Under the pieces are notes generated by a model. The model did no database searches and was not told where the DNA came from. It worked only from the letters and a program-made list of their open reading frames with translations. This document shows, piece after piece, positions 27,201-36,715 of a DNA stretch of 64,000 nt (position 1 is its first letter; each line of letters begins with the position of its first letter). Source of the DNA: Reichenbachiella agarivorans. Its GTDB lineage: Bacteria; Bacteroidota; Bacteroidia; Cytophagales; Cyclobacteriaceae. The DNA is taken from NCBI RefSeq assembly GCF_025502585.1, contig NZ_CP106679.1, positions 62,001 through 126,000 on the forward strand, in the 5' to 3' direction. The position numbers were made by a program, and so were the translations under genes.

Positions 27201-28370
27201 ATGTTTTTAATAGAAATACTTCTTATTAGTTATTTTATCTACTTTGTTAGCTACTCAGTCTTCTTTTCAATTGGTGGATTATTCTACCAACCTAAGAAAG
27301 TGTCGAAGCTTCCCAGTGCTTATAAGAAATTTGCAGTACTCATCCCTGGGTACAAAGAAGATCATGTCATTCTCAATTCTGTAGAAAAAAACCTTGAAAT
27401 CAATTACCCAAAAAACAACTTTGATCTAATAGTGATAGCGGATTCATTTCAATCCTCAACGATTGAAAAACTTGTCCAGTACCCGATAATCATACAAGAA
27501 GTCTCTTTTGAGAAAAGCACCAAGGTCAAGTCATTGAAACTCACCATCAATGAACTTCCTGATGATTATGACTACATAGTGATCTTGGATGCAGACAACG
27601 TAATGGAAACTGACTACCTGTCCAAAGTCAACCTCTATCTACAGACTGCACCACAAGCTGCAGTACAAACTCAACGCTGGCCGAAAAACATCAATACGGA
27701 TTTGGCTATACTAGATGGAATCAGCGAGTCTATCAATAACCATATATACCGTCAAGGAGCTGAAGCAACGGGTTTCTCAGTTTCGTTGAGTGGGTCAGGG
27801 ATGATTTTTGAAAGAAATATCTTCCAACAGACCATTTCACAGATGGATAGCATTGGTGGTTTTGATCGAGAATTAGAGTTTAGACTACTCGAACAGGGTG
27901 TCAAAGTTCATTACTACAAAGAAGCCAAAGTACTAGATCAAAAAACAGACGATCACGGCAACTTCCAAAAACAAAGAACACGATGGATTTCTAGTCAATA
28001 TGTGTATCTATTGAGATACTTGGGCAAAGGCTTCTTGGGTTTGCTAAAAGGCAATATTGTCTACTTCCACAGTACTGTCTGGAGAAACATCCAGTTGCCA
28101 AGGCTGATCAATCTAGGTCTGCTTACCATCTTTACTCTACTAGCGATTGTTCTACGCAATTACTTGAATATTTCTTACACCATTTGGATCCTATTGTGGG
28201 CACTCAATGCTGTTTCGATGATGATTGCTATTCCCAAAGACCTTTATAACAAAAAGCTGGTCGTTTCGATTCTGATGCTGCCCAAACTATTTATATCTAT
28301 GCTCCTCATCCTGTTCAAAATAAAGGGTGCCAACAAGAAATTCATACACACCGAACACAAAGCAGTATAA
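27201..28370 (+). CDS. Membrane glycosyltransferase, family 2, with QxxRW motif
   Basis: An inverting GT2 enzyme of 389 residues: an N-terminal membrane helix (about 3-25), catalytic domain with FAVLIPGYKE, the metal-binding DAD near residue 131 and the acceptor-site motif QRTRW near 258, then about three C-terminal helices. The D,DxD,QxxRW set is that of cellulose-synthase-like and related membrane GT2 enzymes. It lies 5 bp after the initiating transferase, so it probably adds an early sugar of the repeat unit. The sugar and linkage cannot be read from sequence. Confidence 0.9.
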   Translation: MFLIEILLISYFIYFVSYSVFFSIGGLFYQPKKVSKLPSAYKKFAVLIPGYKEDHVILNSVEKNLEINYPKNNFDLIVIADSFQSSTIEKLVQYPIIIQEVSFEKSTKVKSLKLTINELPDDYDYIVILDADNVMETDYLSKVNLYLQTAPQAAVQTQRWPKNINTDLAILDGISESINNHIYRQGAEATGFSVSLSGSGMIFERNIFQQTISQMDSIGGFDRELEFRLLEQGVKVHYYKEAKVLDQKTDDHGNFQKQRTRWISSQYVYLLRYLGKGFLGLLKGNIVYFHSTVWRNIQLPRLINLGLLTIFTLLAIVLRNYLNISYTIWILLWALNAVSMMIAIPKDLYNKKLVVSILMLPKLFISMLLILFKIKGANKKFIHTEHKAV

Positions 28371-28373
28371 CTA

Positions 28374-29270
28374 ATGTCAACCACACAACCACTTGTTTCT
28401 GTCATATCTGTCAACTACAACGAACCCGAGGAAACCGAATTATTTTTAGAATCATTGTATCAATCAGATTATCACAATTTTGAAACATTGCTAGTAGACA
28501 ATGGTTCCAAGCGAAACATAGACCCTTCGGTTGAAAACAGGTACTCCAATCTAAGTCTTATTGTAAGTGAAAAAAATCTAGGTTTTGCAGGAGGAAATAA
28601 TTTGGGTGTGGCCAAAGCAAAAGGAAAGTATCTTATCTTTCTAAATAACGACACATTATTACCTAGAGACTTTATTGACAAACTCGTCATGTTCATGGAG
28701 ACCCACCCAGAAGCAGGAATGGTCTCTCCAAAGATTGTATTCCCAAATGGAAAAATACAATATGCTGGGTCTTTAGATATCAATGGAATCACAGGGAGAG
28801 GAAAAAGAATAGGGTATTTAGAAGAAGACCACGGTCAATACGACAAAAATTACCCCACCGATCTCCCACATGGTGCAGCAATGATTGTACCTGCCAAAGT
28901 CATCTCAGAGGTAGGTTCGATGTACGAAGAATACTTCTTGTACTACGAAGAGCATGACTGGAGCATGGCCATCAAAAGAGCTGGATACAAAATCTACTTC
29001 TTTGGGGAGACAAATATTATTCACAAACAATCAATCAGTGTGGGTATAGACAGTCCACTCAAAGTTTACTACATGAGTAGAAATAGACTACTTTTTCAGA
29101 AACGAAATTTTAGTCCTTTTAATACTGTATTGAGTGTGTTGTTTTATTCGTTCTTTGCCCTACCAAAGTCTTCAATCAAATATTTATCTTCTGGCAAAAC
29201 AGCCCAATTCAAGAATTTATGGCGAGGTTATCTATGGCACTTAAATAAAAATTATGTTTTCAAAGGTTAA
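28374..29270 (+). CDS. Glycosyltransferase family 2, rhamnosyltransferase-like
   Basis: A soluble or membrane-associated GT2 enzyme of 298 residues. The nucleotide-binding strand [21 protein letters not shown], the conserved [11 protein letters not shown] and the metal site LNNDT near residue 92 match the WbbL/RfbN-like branch, often rhamnosyltransferases. [20 protein letters not shown] near 185-204 is the typical catalytic-base region. It overlaps the following acetyltransferase gene by 17 bp. The donor is inferred only from family resemblance. Confidence 0.9.
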   Translation: MSTTQPLVSVISVNYNEPEETELFLESLYQSDYHNFETLLVDNGSKRNIDPSVENRYSNLSLIVSEKNLGFAGGNNLGVAKAKGKYLIFLNNDTLLPRDFIDKLVMFMETHPEAGMVSPKIVFPNGKIQYAGSLDINGITGRGKRIGYLEEDHGQYDKNYPTDLPHGAAMIVPAKVISEVGSMYEEYFLYYEEHDWSMAIKRAGYKIYFFGETNIIHKQSISVGIDSPLKVYYMSRNRLLFQKRNFSPFNTVLSVLFYSFFALPKSSIKYLSSGKTAQFKNLWRGYLWHLNKNYVFKG

Positions 29271-29901
29271 GAATAAGTGGCTACAATACAGGAAAGACAA
29301 TCCAGACCACAGTACAATTAGCTTGTTTTTCAATGCAGTAGCTGGTGTATGGAGAATTGTAATGGCCAAATATTACCTAAGAAACTGTAGTCAGATAGGT
29401 AAATTCGTCAGTGTCAATGGAAGACCAAAAATAAAAAGCAGTGGCAAAATAATCCTCGGTGACGATGTGAGAATCTGGTCCAATATTGAGCAAACCAAAT
29501 TGTTTACTGGTAAAAAAGGTCAACTCATCATAGGTAGCAACAGTAGAATCAACGGCTCCCATATCACCGCACAAAACAGAATAGAAATCGGGGACAATTG
29601 CAGAATATCTCCTTATACACTGATCATGGATAGTAGTTTTCACGATATTCATGATCATTTTACTGATGTAGAAGGTGAAACAATCATCATAGAGGATGAC
29701 GTTTGGGTGGCATCCAAAGCCACTATACTCAAAGGCGTAAGAATAGGAAAAGGAGCGGTCATTGCTACAGGAGCTGTGGTAACCAAAGATGTTGCGCCTT
29801 ATACTCTGGTAGGAGGAGTTCCTGCCAAGCTGATTTCCAAACTAAAAAACAATACAGAAGAAGATTCAACAGTTGTATCTTCGCCCACAATACTGACTTA
29901 A
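29254..29901 (+). CDS. Hexapeptide-repeat acyltransferase
   Basis: A left-handed beta-helix acyltransferase of 215 residues. Hexapeptide repeats run from about 55 to 190 ([66 protein letters not shown]), ending in the characteristic VGGVPAKLI. The likely catalytic histidine region is SSFHDIHDH. Such enzymes O- or N-acetylate sugars, here probably a repeat-unit sugar. It overlaps the preceding glycosyltransferase gene and is the last enzyme gene of this run. Confidence 0.92.
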   Translation: MFSKVKNKWLQYRKDNPDHSTISLFFNAVAGVWRIVMAKYYLRNCSQIGKFVSVNGRPKIKSSGKIILGDDVRIWSNIEQTKLFTGKKGQLIIGSNSRINGSHITAQNRIEIGDNCRISPYTLIMDSSFHDIHDHFTDVEGETIIIEDDVWVASKATILKGVRIGKGAVIATGAVVTKDVAPYTLVGGVPAKLISKLKNNTEEDSTVVSSPTILT

Positions 29902-29970
29902 AAGCATATACAAGCAGCCTATGATAGAAAGAAATAATTAATCTTTTTTTAAACCAATTAATCTATAACT

Positions 29971-31950
29971 ATGAAACCCCTACCTGTACTACTATTACTC
30001 ATTATCCTGAGTCATGGACTCTATGCCCAAGACTGTGGGTGCGATCATACGATCGAACCCAAGGCCAACGGACAGGCATTTTGTGCCAATCCTGGTGTGG
30101 ATTGTCCAATTACTTACGCCGAAAAAAACAACATTACTGACGTAAAACCAGGTGATGTGATCTGTATCAAAGCTGGCACATACCCTGGCTATCTCGATTT
30201 TTACAATCTTTTGGGTACAAAAGAAGAGCCTATTATCATCAAAAACTGTGGAGGAAAAGTCATTATTAATGCCATAGACAGTCAAGATGGAATGGACTTC
30301 TGGAATAGCAATGATGTACACATCACTGGAACGGGCGATCCAAGTACCTTTTATGGTATCCGTGTAAATGGAGGACAAAATGGTATTCGCCTCAACCACG
30401 TATCTATCAACTATGAAGTAGATCACATCGAAATCTATGACAGTGGAAATCACGGACTCGATCTAAAAAATGACCCTGATTGCCGAGACGAACGAAGTTT
30501 AAGAAGTGGGAACTACCCCAACGAAAGAGTAAGTGTGCATGACATATATGTGGATGGTACCAAATACGAAGGTTTCTACATAGGTGACTCTCATTACAAC
30601 ATCACCGTGCCTGGTACAGGGTGTACCGAAAATGTAGAAGAACAGTCTGTGCTAGATGTAGAAGTGTACAATTGTATAGTCAAAAATAATGGATGGGATG
30701 GGATTCAAGTAGGTAGTGTAATCGGGCAAGCAAGAATCTATAACAACAGAGTAGAAGACTATGGATTATTGTTGAACAATAACGACCAAGCAGGTTTTCA
30801 AATCAACCCTGGCACCAAGGCAGTTATGTATAACAACATCGCATTGAACGGTTCTGGAACAGCCTATTTTATCAATGGGGATGGATTGGAAATGTACAAC
30901 AATATTTCATATAATTCGCTCACTGCACTTTCTGTTTTTGCTAAACTCACGAGTCCTGACTCTAAATACATCATCTATAACAACACCTTTTTACAGGCTA
31001 CTTTTACAGGGCTATCTATCTTGCCTGCCTCTTTCACGATTCCTTCCAATCAATTCTACAACAACATTGTGCACTACACCCCAAACAATTGTAAACAGTG
31101 TACAGATGATCCTGCTTACAGGTACAAAATAGAGTTTGCTTGGAATGAGGAAAACGACCAAAACAACATCTACACCACAGATCTCTCGTCACTCAAGTTT
31201 GTCGATCCAGACAACTACAACTATAGGCTAACTACTGAATCTACATTGGCATTAGACTTGGGTGATTGTTCTCCATTCGCAAATATGGTTGCTGATTTTG
31301 ATGGCTATGCTAGGGATTACAACGCTGCCTGTGACATAGGAGCATTTGAGTACACGATCCCCTCCGTCACTTTCAATGAACAATCAATTGATTTTCCACT
31401 CAATTCTAATGAGATCAAAAATTATACTCTGACTGGTTCGTATTTGAGAAGCAATATTAAAATTCCCGTTCCAGACAACTTCAGTATCTCAACTGACCCT
31501 GATAATTTTGAAGATATCGATACATTGTATATTGATATGGATCACATCAATTCCATCAATACTACCGTCTATGTGAAATTTTCACCTAATGGCATTGGAG
31601 AGTTTTCCGAGCAATTGATTCACATTACTGACGAACTAGGTGAAAAATCGCTTAAATTAACTGGAGAGTATATCGTCTTGTCAACTAAGAGTAACCTAGA
31701 TGGTGTTAAAGTCTACCCCAATCCAGTAAACGATGAACACATATCATTGCATATTGACTTAGGTAAACATTCTTCTAAGTCTACAACTATGATCATGATA
31801 GACGCATCTGGCAAGGAATATTTAAGAAGACAATCTACCGAACAAACTTTCTCTATGGACATTCCCTCTACAATGACAAGTGGATTGTATTTTGTCAAAG
31901 TTATTATTGACAACAAACAAGAGTTAATTCAAAAGGTTTACATCAACTGA
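29971..31950 (+). CDS. Secreted right-handed beta-helix protein with T9SS sorting domain
   Basis: A 659-residue secreted protein: signal peptide MKPLPVLLLLIILSHGLYAQ; a long beta-helix region (about 35-460) with repeats such as VHITGTGD, YNNRVEDYG, MYNNIALNG and YNNTFLQ; a beta-sandwich (about 465-575); and a Por-secretion C-terminal sorting domain (about 585-659; YPNPVNDE...GLYFVKV). Parallel beta-helices are common in polysaccharide lyases, hydrolases and epimerases, so it may modify or cut the polymer made here, but no catalytic residue set could be assigned. The T9SS signal predicts export to the surface or medium. Confidence 0.88.
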   Translation: MKPLPVLLLLIILSHGLYAQDCGCDHTIEPKANGQAFCANPGVDCPITYAEKNNITDVKPGDVICIKAGTYPGYLDFYNLLGTKEEPIIIKNCGGKVIINAIDSQDGMDFWNSNDVHITGTGDPSTFYGIRVNGGQNGIRLNHVSINYEVDHIEIYDSGNHGLDLKNDPDCRDERSLRSGNYPNERVSVHDIYVDGTKYEGFYIGDSHYNITVPGTGCTENVEEQSVLDVEVYNCIVKNNGWDGIQVGSVIGQARIYNNRVEDYGLLLNNNDQAGFQINPGTKAVMYNNIALNGSGTAYFINGDGLEMYNNISYNSLTALSVFAKLTSPDSKYIIYNNTFLQATFTGLSILPASFTIPSNQFYNNIVHYTPNNCKQCTDDPAYRYKIEFAWNEENDQNNIYTTDLSSLKFVDPDNYNYRLTTESTLALDLGDCSPFANMVADFDGYARDYNAACDIGAFEYTIPSVTFNEQSIDFPLNSNEIKNYTLTGSYLRSNIKIPVPDNFSISTDPDNFEDIDTLYIDMDHINSINTTVYVKFSPNGIGEFSEQLIHITDELGEKSLKLTGEYIVLSTKSNLDGVKVYPNPVNDEHISLHIDLGKHSSKSTTMIMIDASGKEYLRRQSTEQTFSMDIPSTMTSGLYFVKVIIDNKQELIQKVYIN

Positions 31951-31974
31951 ATACGAGATCCTATTCTACAACAA

Positions 31975-32007
31975 TAAAAAAGGGGGAGCCTAAGCTCCCC
32001 CTTTTTT
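31975..32007. terminator. Bidirectional Rho-independent terminator
   Basis: A perfect 8-bp GC-rich stem, GGGGGAGC (31982-31989) with GCTCCCCC (31994-32001), loop CTAA, with an A tract before and a T tract after. It serves the beta-helix gene on the plus strand and the SDR gene on the minus strand; the T tract overlaps the SDR stop region. Confidence 0.93.
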
Positions 32008-32743
32008 ACATCTTTAGTTTCTTAAAAATCTGCTCTGGTATGCTACGAATGATCAACATGATCCATCTCCATACAAAACTCACGTAGATCGTATTCTTTT
32101 TCCTTAGCTGAGCTTTATAAATAACCTCGGCTACCTGCTCAGGCGATGAAGTCAATGCAGGAGGTAAATCCAAATGCCCAGTCATTTTAGTAGCTACAAA
32201 GCCCGGCTTCACTGTCATCACATGCAATCCTGAATGATACAGTCTATTGCGTAATCCATCCAAATAGACTGTAAAACCAGCCTTGGCACTGCCATAGAGA
32301 TAATTGCTAGATCTACCTCTATCTCCAGCCACCGAACTAATACCTATGATAGTGCCAGATCCTTGTATCAAGAATTTTTCAGCGATACGATTGAGGATAG
32401 AGACAGCTCCCGTGTAATTGCAGTGTATAATCCTCTCACACTCCTTCCAGTCTTGCTCTGCTATGGATTGATCTCCCAAATAACCAAACACGCAAACTGC
32501 CAGATCAAGTTTAGTCAAACATGCCTCTTGGACAAAGACCTCATGAGAAGATATATCCTCTGCATCAAACTCCATCAATTCAACCTCCACGGCACACTTC
32601 AATTTGATATCTTCCTGATATGGAAGCAATCTTTCAACTTTTCGTCCCGCCATTACCAAATCATGACCCTCCCGAGCATACACTTGGCCAATGGCCATTG
32701 CCATATCTGAGGTTCCTCCTAATATCAATATCTTTTTTTTCAT
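32006..32743 (-). CDS. SDR oxidoreductase resembling DprE2 (decaprenyl-phospho-2-keto-pentose reductase)
   Basis: A 245-residue short-chain dehydrogenase. The nucleotide-binding motif is GGTSDMAMAIG (from residue 9); the catalytic set is S136/S137 in ISSVAGDRGRSSN with Y150 and K154 in YGSAK. GGTS...SSVAG.R.R.SN..YG..KAG matches what I know of mycobacterial DprE2, which reduces the 2'-keto intermediate to polyprenyl-phospho-arabinofuranose. The DprE1-like gene lies 2 bp upstream, the same order as in mycobacteria. The C-terminus is hydrophobic and basic (WRWIMLIIRSIP), suggesting membrane contact. A generic SDR is the alternative, but the gene pairing makes the DprE2-like role likely. Confidence 0.85.
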   Translation of the reverse strand: MKKKILILGGTSDMAMAIGQVYAREGHDLVMAGRKVERLLPYQEDIKLKCAVEVELMEFDAEDISSHEVFVQEACLTKLDLAVCVFGYLGDQSIAEQDWKECERIIHCNYTGAVSILNRIAEKFLIQGSGTIIGISSVAGDRGRSSNYLYGSAKAGFTVYLDGLRNRLYHSGLHVMTVKPGFVATKMTGHLDLPPALTSSPEQVAEVIYKAQLRKKNTIYVSFVWRWIMLIIRSIPEQIFKKLKM

Positions 32744-32745
32744 CT

Positions 32746-34095
32746 CTATTCTGTTAACCCCAGTCTTTTACTCAACTGCGATTCAAATTTTCCTCCTAGG
32801 TTATACTTCTTCAATACTGATTTCACCTCTGGCAGCTGAGGGTAGGTAGTTTCAAAAGTAGATCGGGACATTCTCGCGTCCTTGGACAAATAAATTCTAC
32901 CTCCATATTTGATCACTTGCTCATCCATCAGATCCAAAAACTCAAAAAGCCCATCTTTGATAGGAAAATCCAAAGCCAGTGTATATCCTTCCATAGGAAA
33001 AGAAAACTCATTATCCTTAGCTCCAAACAACTTCAAAACAGCCAAAAAAGAACCATAACCACTCGTCCTAATCATGTCCAGCATCACTTTCAATCCTTCG
33101 ATACTACCTTCCAGAGGTAGTACAAACTGATATTGAATAAAGCCCCTTCTCCCATAGAGTTTATTCCATTCTAAAATCGAGTCTAATGGGTAGAAAAATC
33201 CCTCATAATGTACCAACTTCTTGGATTGCTTCTTCCATTGTTTATGATAGTACAAAAAATTGAATAACCGAATGGTAAAACCATTCAATGCCCAGTTGGG
33301 CAAATCCATCGGCATCTTCAATTTCGGCTTGGGTGAAGATGTATGTGCCTTGGGTGATTCTTTGCCATTTACCTGCTCCTTGCTAGCATGCTCTCCCAGC
33401 ATCAATACGCTGCGGCCTATAGACGACCCTTTTTGATAGCAGTCTATCCAGGCTACAGAGTATGTGTAGTCCTTGTGCTTTTGAAACAACTCGAAAACCT
33501 CCTCCAAATTGGACGCTTTGATGTTCAATGTATCTATGAGTGCATTATCTATTTTCTTGAGACGGATTTTGGCAGACAGTACCACACCAGTCAAACCCAT
33601 TCCTCCATGTGTCAAATCAAACAATTCAGGATTGTCTTGAGCACAGACCTCCACGATAGTATGATCTGCTTGCAACAACTCAAACGACTCTACAAAATTT
33701 GAAAATGACCCCTCCTTGTGGTGATTTTTGCCATGTACATTGGATGCAATCGCTCCTCCTACTGTGATAAATTTCGTCCCAGGTGTCACAGGTAGAAACC
33801 ATCCCTTTGGGACAATAAAGTCCAATATATCAGACAGTAAAATCCCACTCTGTACCTCGATGATCCCTGTCATAGGATCAAAAGCAAGAATCTTATTTAG
33901 TTTGAGTGTAGACAATACCTGCACGTTGAGAGAAGCATCACCATAGCATCGACCATTACCTCTAGCAATCACTCGCTCCTTCTTGTCAATTTCCTTTATG
34001 ACGTCATCACAAAAAGCAGGTTCTGTCAATTCGGCTTCAATCACAGGGAAGCGTGTCCAGTTGGATAGTTTTGTTCTTCTAATCTTTTTTGACAT
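32746..34095 (-). CDS. FAD-dependent oxidase resembling DprE1 (decaprenyl-phospho-ribose 2'-epimerase subunit)
   Basis: A 449-residue FAD-binding (PP-loop, PF01565-type) oxidoreductase. FAD-binding motif ARGNGRCYGDAS (residues 44-55), PGTKFITVGGAIASNVHGK (105-123), and a C-terminal block SFPMEGYTLALDFPIKDGL plus GGRIYLSKDAR (K405) that closely matches mycobacterial DprE1 as I remember it. DprE1 oxidises polyprenyl-phospho-ribofuranose at C2', and DprE2 then reduces it to the arabino form. At the position of mycobacterial Cys387, the benzothiazinone target, this protein has Ala374. It overlaps the upstream GT-C-like gene by 17 bp. Confidence 0.87.
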   Translation of the reverse strand: MSKKIRRTKLSNWTRFPVIEAELTEPAFCDDVIKEIDKKERVIARGNGRCYGDASLNVQVLSTLKLNKILAFDPMTGIIEVQSGILLSDILDFIVPKGWFLPVTPGTKFITVGGAIASNVHGKNHHKEGSFSNFVESFELLQADHTIVEVCAQDNPELFDLTHGGMGLTGVVLSAKIRLKKIDNALIDTLNIKASNLEEVFELFQKHKDYTYSVAWIDCYQKGSSIGRSVLMLGEHASKEQVNGKESPKAHTSSPKPKLKMPMDLPNWALNGFTIRLFNFLYYHKQWKKQSKKLVHYEGFFYPLDSILEWNKLYGRRGFIQYQFVLPLEGSIEGLKVMLDMIRTSGYGSFLAVLKLFGAKDNEFSFPMEGYTLALDFPIKDGLFEFLDLMDEQVIKYGGRIYLSKDARMSRSTFETTYPQLPEVKSVLKKYNLGGKFESQLSKRLGLTE

Positions 34096-35698
34096 AAACT
34101 TCTATAAACTCTGTTGTGTATTCACGAGGAGCCTGAAATGTAAATAATAACTGATACTCTTTCGAAAGTAATTCTCTTGTTGAAAATGGATAAAAATTAT
34201 TCAACTGTGGGATAAACTCGAAGATCACCATATCATAATAGTCATTGCTAATTCTACTCTCGATCTTCTTTAATTCTCTATCAAACATGGCAACATTGAG
34301 ATGATACCACAAAGGCATCCCCTTTTCCAGTTCAAAGCCCATAATATCTGCCAAAGGCGTCAACTCTGACATATTCAACACCTTGGGGTTCTCAATTCCA
34401 CTTGTGACCTTCCATTGTTTCAATCGCTCGATGGCGTCAATACATTCTGGCGGCAATTTGATTTTATCAAACGCCTTCTCAGGACTAATAGACCAATTAG
34501 ATTTATCCAATACTGTCGTATCTGCTACATTGGTATATGAGCTCATCGAAACCACATTCTTACTTGTCTCCTTTGGCGCGAGTAAGTTGGAAAAAATTCG
34601 ACCTGCGTATTTCCAATATACCCCAGACCACCATACGAATATCAATACGACCAAAGGTAAAAGAAACTTGACCTTACTAAAATTGACATCAACCTTGATA
34701 TTTGATAAAATGTAATAGAACATAAAACTATGAAAGTAGATGTTGCCATCTACTGGCACATAACTCGTCACTTGCAATACTGAAGCCTGTCCCAACACGC
34801 CTAATGTAAGCAACAAAAACAGCCCTTCATTTTTATTCTTAACCCAGCTCGTCCCTTGGCTAAACTTGAACATTACGATCAATACAATCAGCAAAAGGTA
34901 AAACTTAATAAAACTAGAATCTCCAAAAATCACACCGAGCAAATCCAGAACATTGACACGAGAATAATGAGGCTCCTGTCCATAGTTGAACCAATAACCA
35001 AATTCATGCGGCACCAAAGGCAAAATAAAGGCACATGCTATCGTAGCGAAAGACAATCCATAAACCACGATCGGTATCCATTGTCTTGATATTACAGTAT
35101 AATATAGTAGCAAAAGACCTGAAATCAGTACAGCAAAAGCACCGCCATCCTGTTTCGTGAAGAATGAAAGGAAAGCAAATAAAGCAGACAATACAATCAA
35201 AACGATACTCATCCAGCCTCGGCTATCATCTTGTTTTAACACCGATAACAATAAGGCAAAAGCTACAAACTCAAATACTATGACTGTATGATTGTACCAT
35301 GGCCAATAATTGAAGAATGAATATGAAACCACATACAAGAAAGTAGATGCAGCGATCAGTCCATAGTTCTTGGTAAAAGATCTCAGAATCGACATGAATG
35401 CTAGCCCAGATACGATGTTGATCACCACTTGAATCTTGATCAGTGAAAAGAAATATGGCCCAAACAGTTTGAATGAGAGTGCTGGCATCAGCCAAAAGGC
35501 ATACCCCATCGGTAAACCAAAATCCACAAAGGGCATTTGTCCTTGATACATCCTATAAGCTCCCTCCCATGTCAAATAAATATTATCTCTGAATGGAACA
35601 TTGACAAATAAAGGCACGCATGCAAAAACAGTTATTACTGCTAACTCAAGAACCATTAATTGTGTGGGACTTAATTCCCAATTAAAAAGACGTTTCAT
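34079..35698 (-). CDS. Polytopic membrane protein, GT-C-like glycosyltransferase
   Basis: A 539-residue protein with about ten membrane helices in the first 380 residues and a soluble C-terminal domain of roughly 150 residues. The first external loop has acidic residues (RDNIYLTWEGAYRMYQGQ from residue 37, and VDFG at 58), as in GT-C enzymes that take polyprenyl-phospho-sugars. It is coupled to the DprE1-like gene by a 17-bp overlap and begins right after the stop of the acyltransferase gene. From the context I infer it may transfer the pentofuranose made by the neighbouring enzymes; the protein was not recognised by close family. Confidence 0.65.
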   Translation of the reverse strand: MKRLFNWELSPTQLMVLELAVITVFACVPLFVNVPFRDNIYLTWEGAYRMYQGQMPFVDFGLPMGYAFWLMPALSFKLFGPYFFSLIKIQVVINIVSGLAFMSILRSFTKNYGLIAASTFLYVVSYSFFNYWPWYNHTVIVFEFVAFALLLSVLKQDDSRGWMSIVLIVLSALFAFLSFFTKQDGGAFAVLISGLLLLYYTVISRQWIPIVVYGLSFATIACAFILPLVPHEFGYWFNYGQEPHYSRVNVLDLLGVIFGDSSFIKFYLLLIVLIVMFKFSQGTSWVKNKNEGLFLLLTLGVLGQASVLQVTSYVPVDGNIYFHSFMFYYILSNIKVDVNFSKVKFLLPLVVLIFVWWSGVYWKYAGRIFSNLLAPKETSKNVVSMSSYTNVADTTVLDKSNWSISPEKAFDKIKLPPECIDAIERLKQWKVTSGIENPKVLNMSELTPLADIMGFELEKGMPLWYHLNVAMFDRELKKIESRISNDYYDMVIFEFIPQLNNFYPFSTRELLSKEYQLLFTFQAPREYTTEFIEVYVKKD

Positions 35699-36715
35699 TT
35701 AACTACCGATTAAGTATCTACTCTTATTTTTAAATATCATTTTTACTATCATCACGAATACATAAGAAATGATTACCACCACACCCCATTCGATCAACCA
35801 CTCATACCAAAACCTTGGGTACTCACTATGTAGAATTCTATTCATAATTACTCTCACACCCAAAATGACATAAAAATGGATGAAGTAAATGCCAAAACTT
35901 GTTTCAGCAAGCCGACTACACAAGTCTTTCCAAAAACTACCCTTGATCCTGTCCAAAAAATGCATCAAAACTGGTATAGCTACGACCTTCTGTACAAATA
36001 TGAACTGGTGTCTCCATGGGAATTCATACAGACAGAAAACAAAAAGGACAAGTAAACCCAAACTCACTACTACTATATACTTGGAGACCCATTGACGTAC
36101 CATTTCAAGATTGCGGCTATACCACATTCCTAGTACATATATCGACGCAAAGTGAACAAACATCCTTGGAATGTCATTCATGTTCTCCAAGTTGCGAGGG
36201 AACAACAAAGAAACAACCAAGAGCAGAGGCAGTAACCAATACATTCTTGGGCTGTCATCCCATAATTTAAAAATTGGTCCCAACACAAAAAAGATCGCTA
36301 TCATAGGCAAATACCAAAGCGGTAACAAATGCGACCCTGTAGCAAGATAAAAGGCCAGTTGACACCACGCATTAGACTCTCCTATATCAGGCCAACTTTG
36401 AAGAGCCAAATATGACGGTCCGCTATACCATCTAAGTGTCAAAGCTGGAATAGAGACTATCAAATAAGGCAACATTACGTTGAGCCATTTTCTTTTGAGA
36501 TATTTTTTATAATCAAATTTGTAAGCCAAATGCTGGAACAAATAGCCAGAAATGAACACATAAAATATGGTAGAGTTCAAGTAAACTGCACTTGTAAAAA
36601 AGTAAAAATTAGATTCCAAGTCAGCATACAGTAGATGACTTGATACTATCAGCAAAATCGCAATTCCTCTAAAATAATGTATGCCTCCTAAAAAGTCATT
36701 TTTTGTTTGATCCAT
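35699..36715 (-). CDS. Membrane acyltransferase, acyltransferase-3 (OafA-like) family
   Basis: A 338-residue protein with about ten membrane helices. The N-terminal HYFRGIAILLIVSSHLL has the conserved arginine (R16) and histidine (H27) of acyltransferase family 3, whose members O-acetylate or otherwise acylate surface glycans and lipids. No SGNH extension is fused. It overlaps the upstream HTTM gene by 28 bp and abuts the GT-C-like gene. A role in decorating the glycan of this locus is inferred. Confidence 0.88.
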   Translation of the reverse strand: MDQTKNDFLGGIHYFRGIAILLIVSSHLLYADLESNFYFFTSAVYLNSTIFYVFISGYLFQHLAYKFDYKKYLKRKWLNVMLPYLIVSIPALTLRWYSGPSYLALQSWPDIGESNAWCQLAFYLATGSHLLPLWYLPMIAIFFVLGPIFKLWDDSPRMYWLLPLLLVVSLLFPRNLENMNDIPRMFVHFASIYVLGMWYSRNLEMVRQWVSKYIVVVSLGLLVLFVFCLYEFPWRHQFIFVQKVVAIPVLMHFLDRIKGSFWKDLCSRLAETSFGIYFIHFYVILGVRVIMNRILHSEYPRFWYEWLIEWGVVVIISYVFVMIVKMIFKNKSRYLIGS

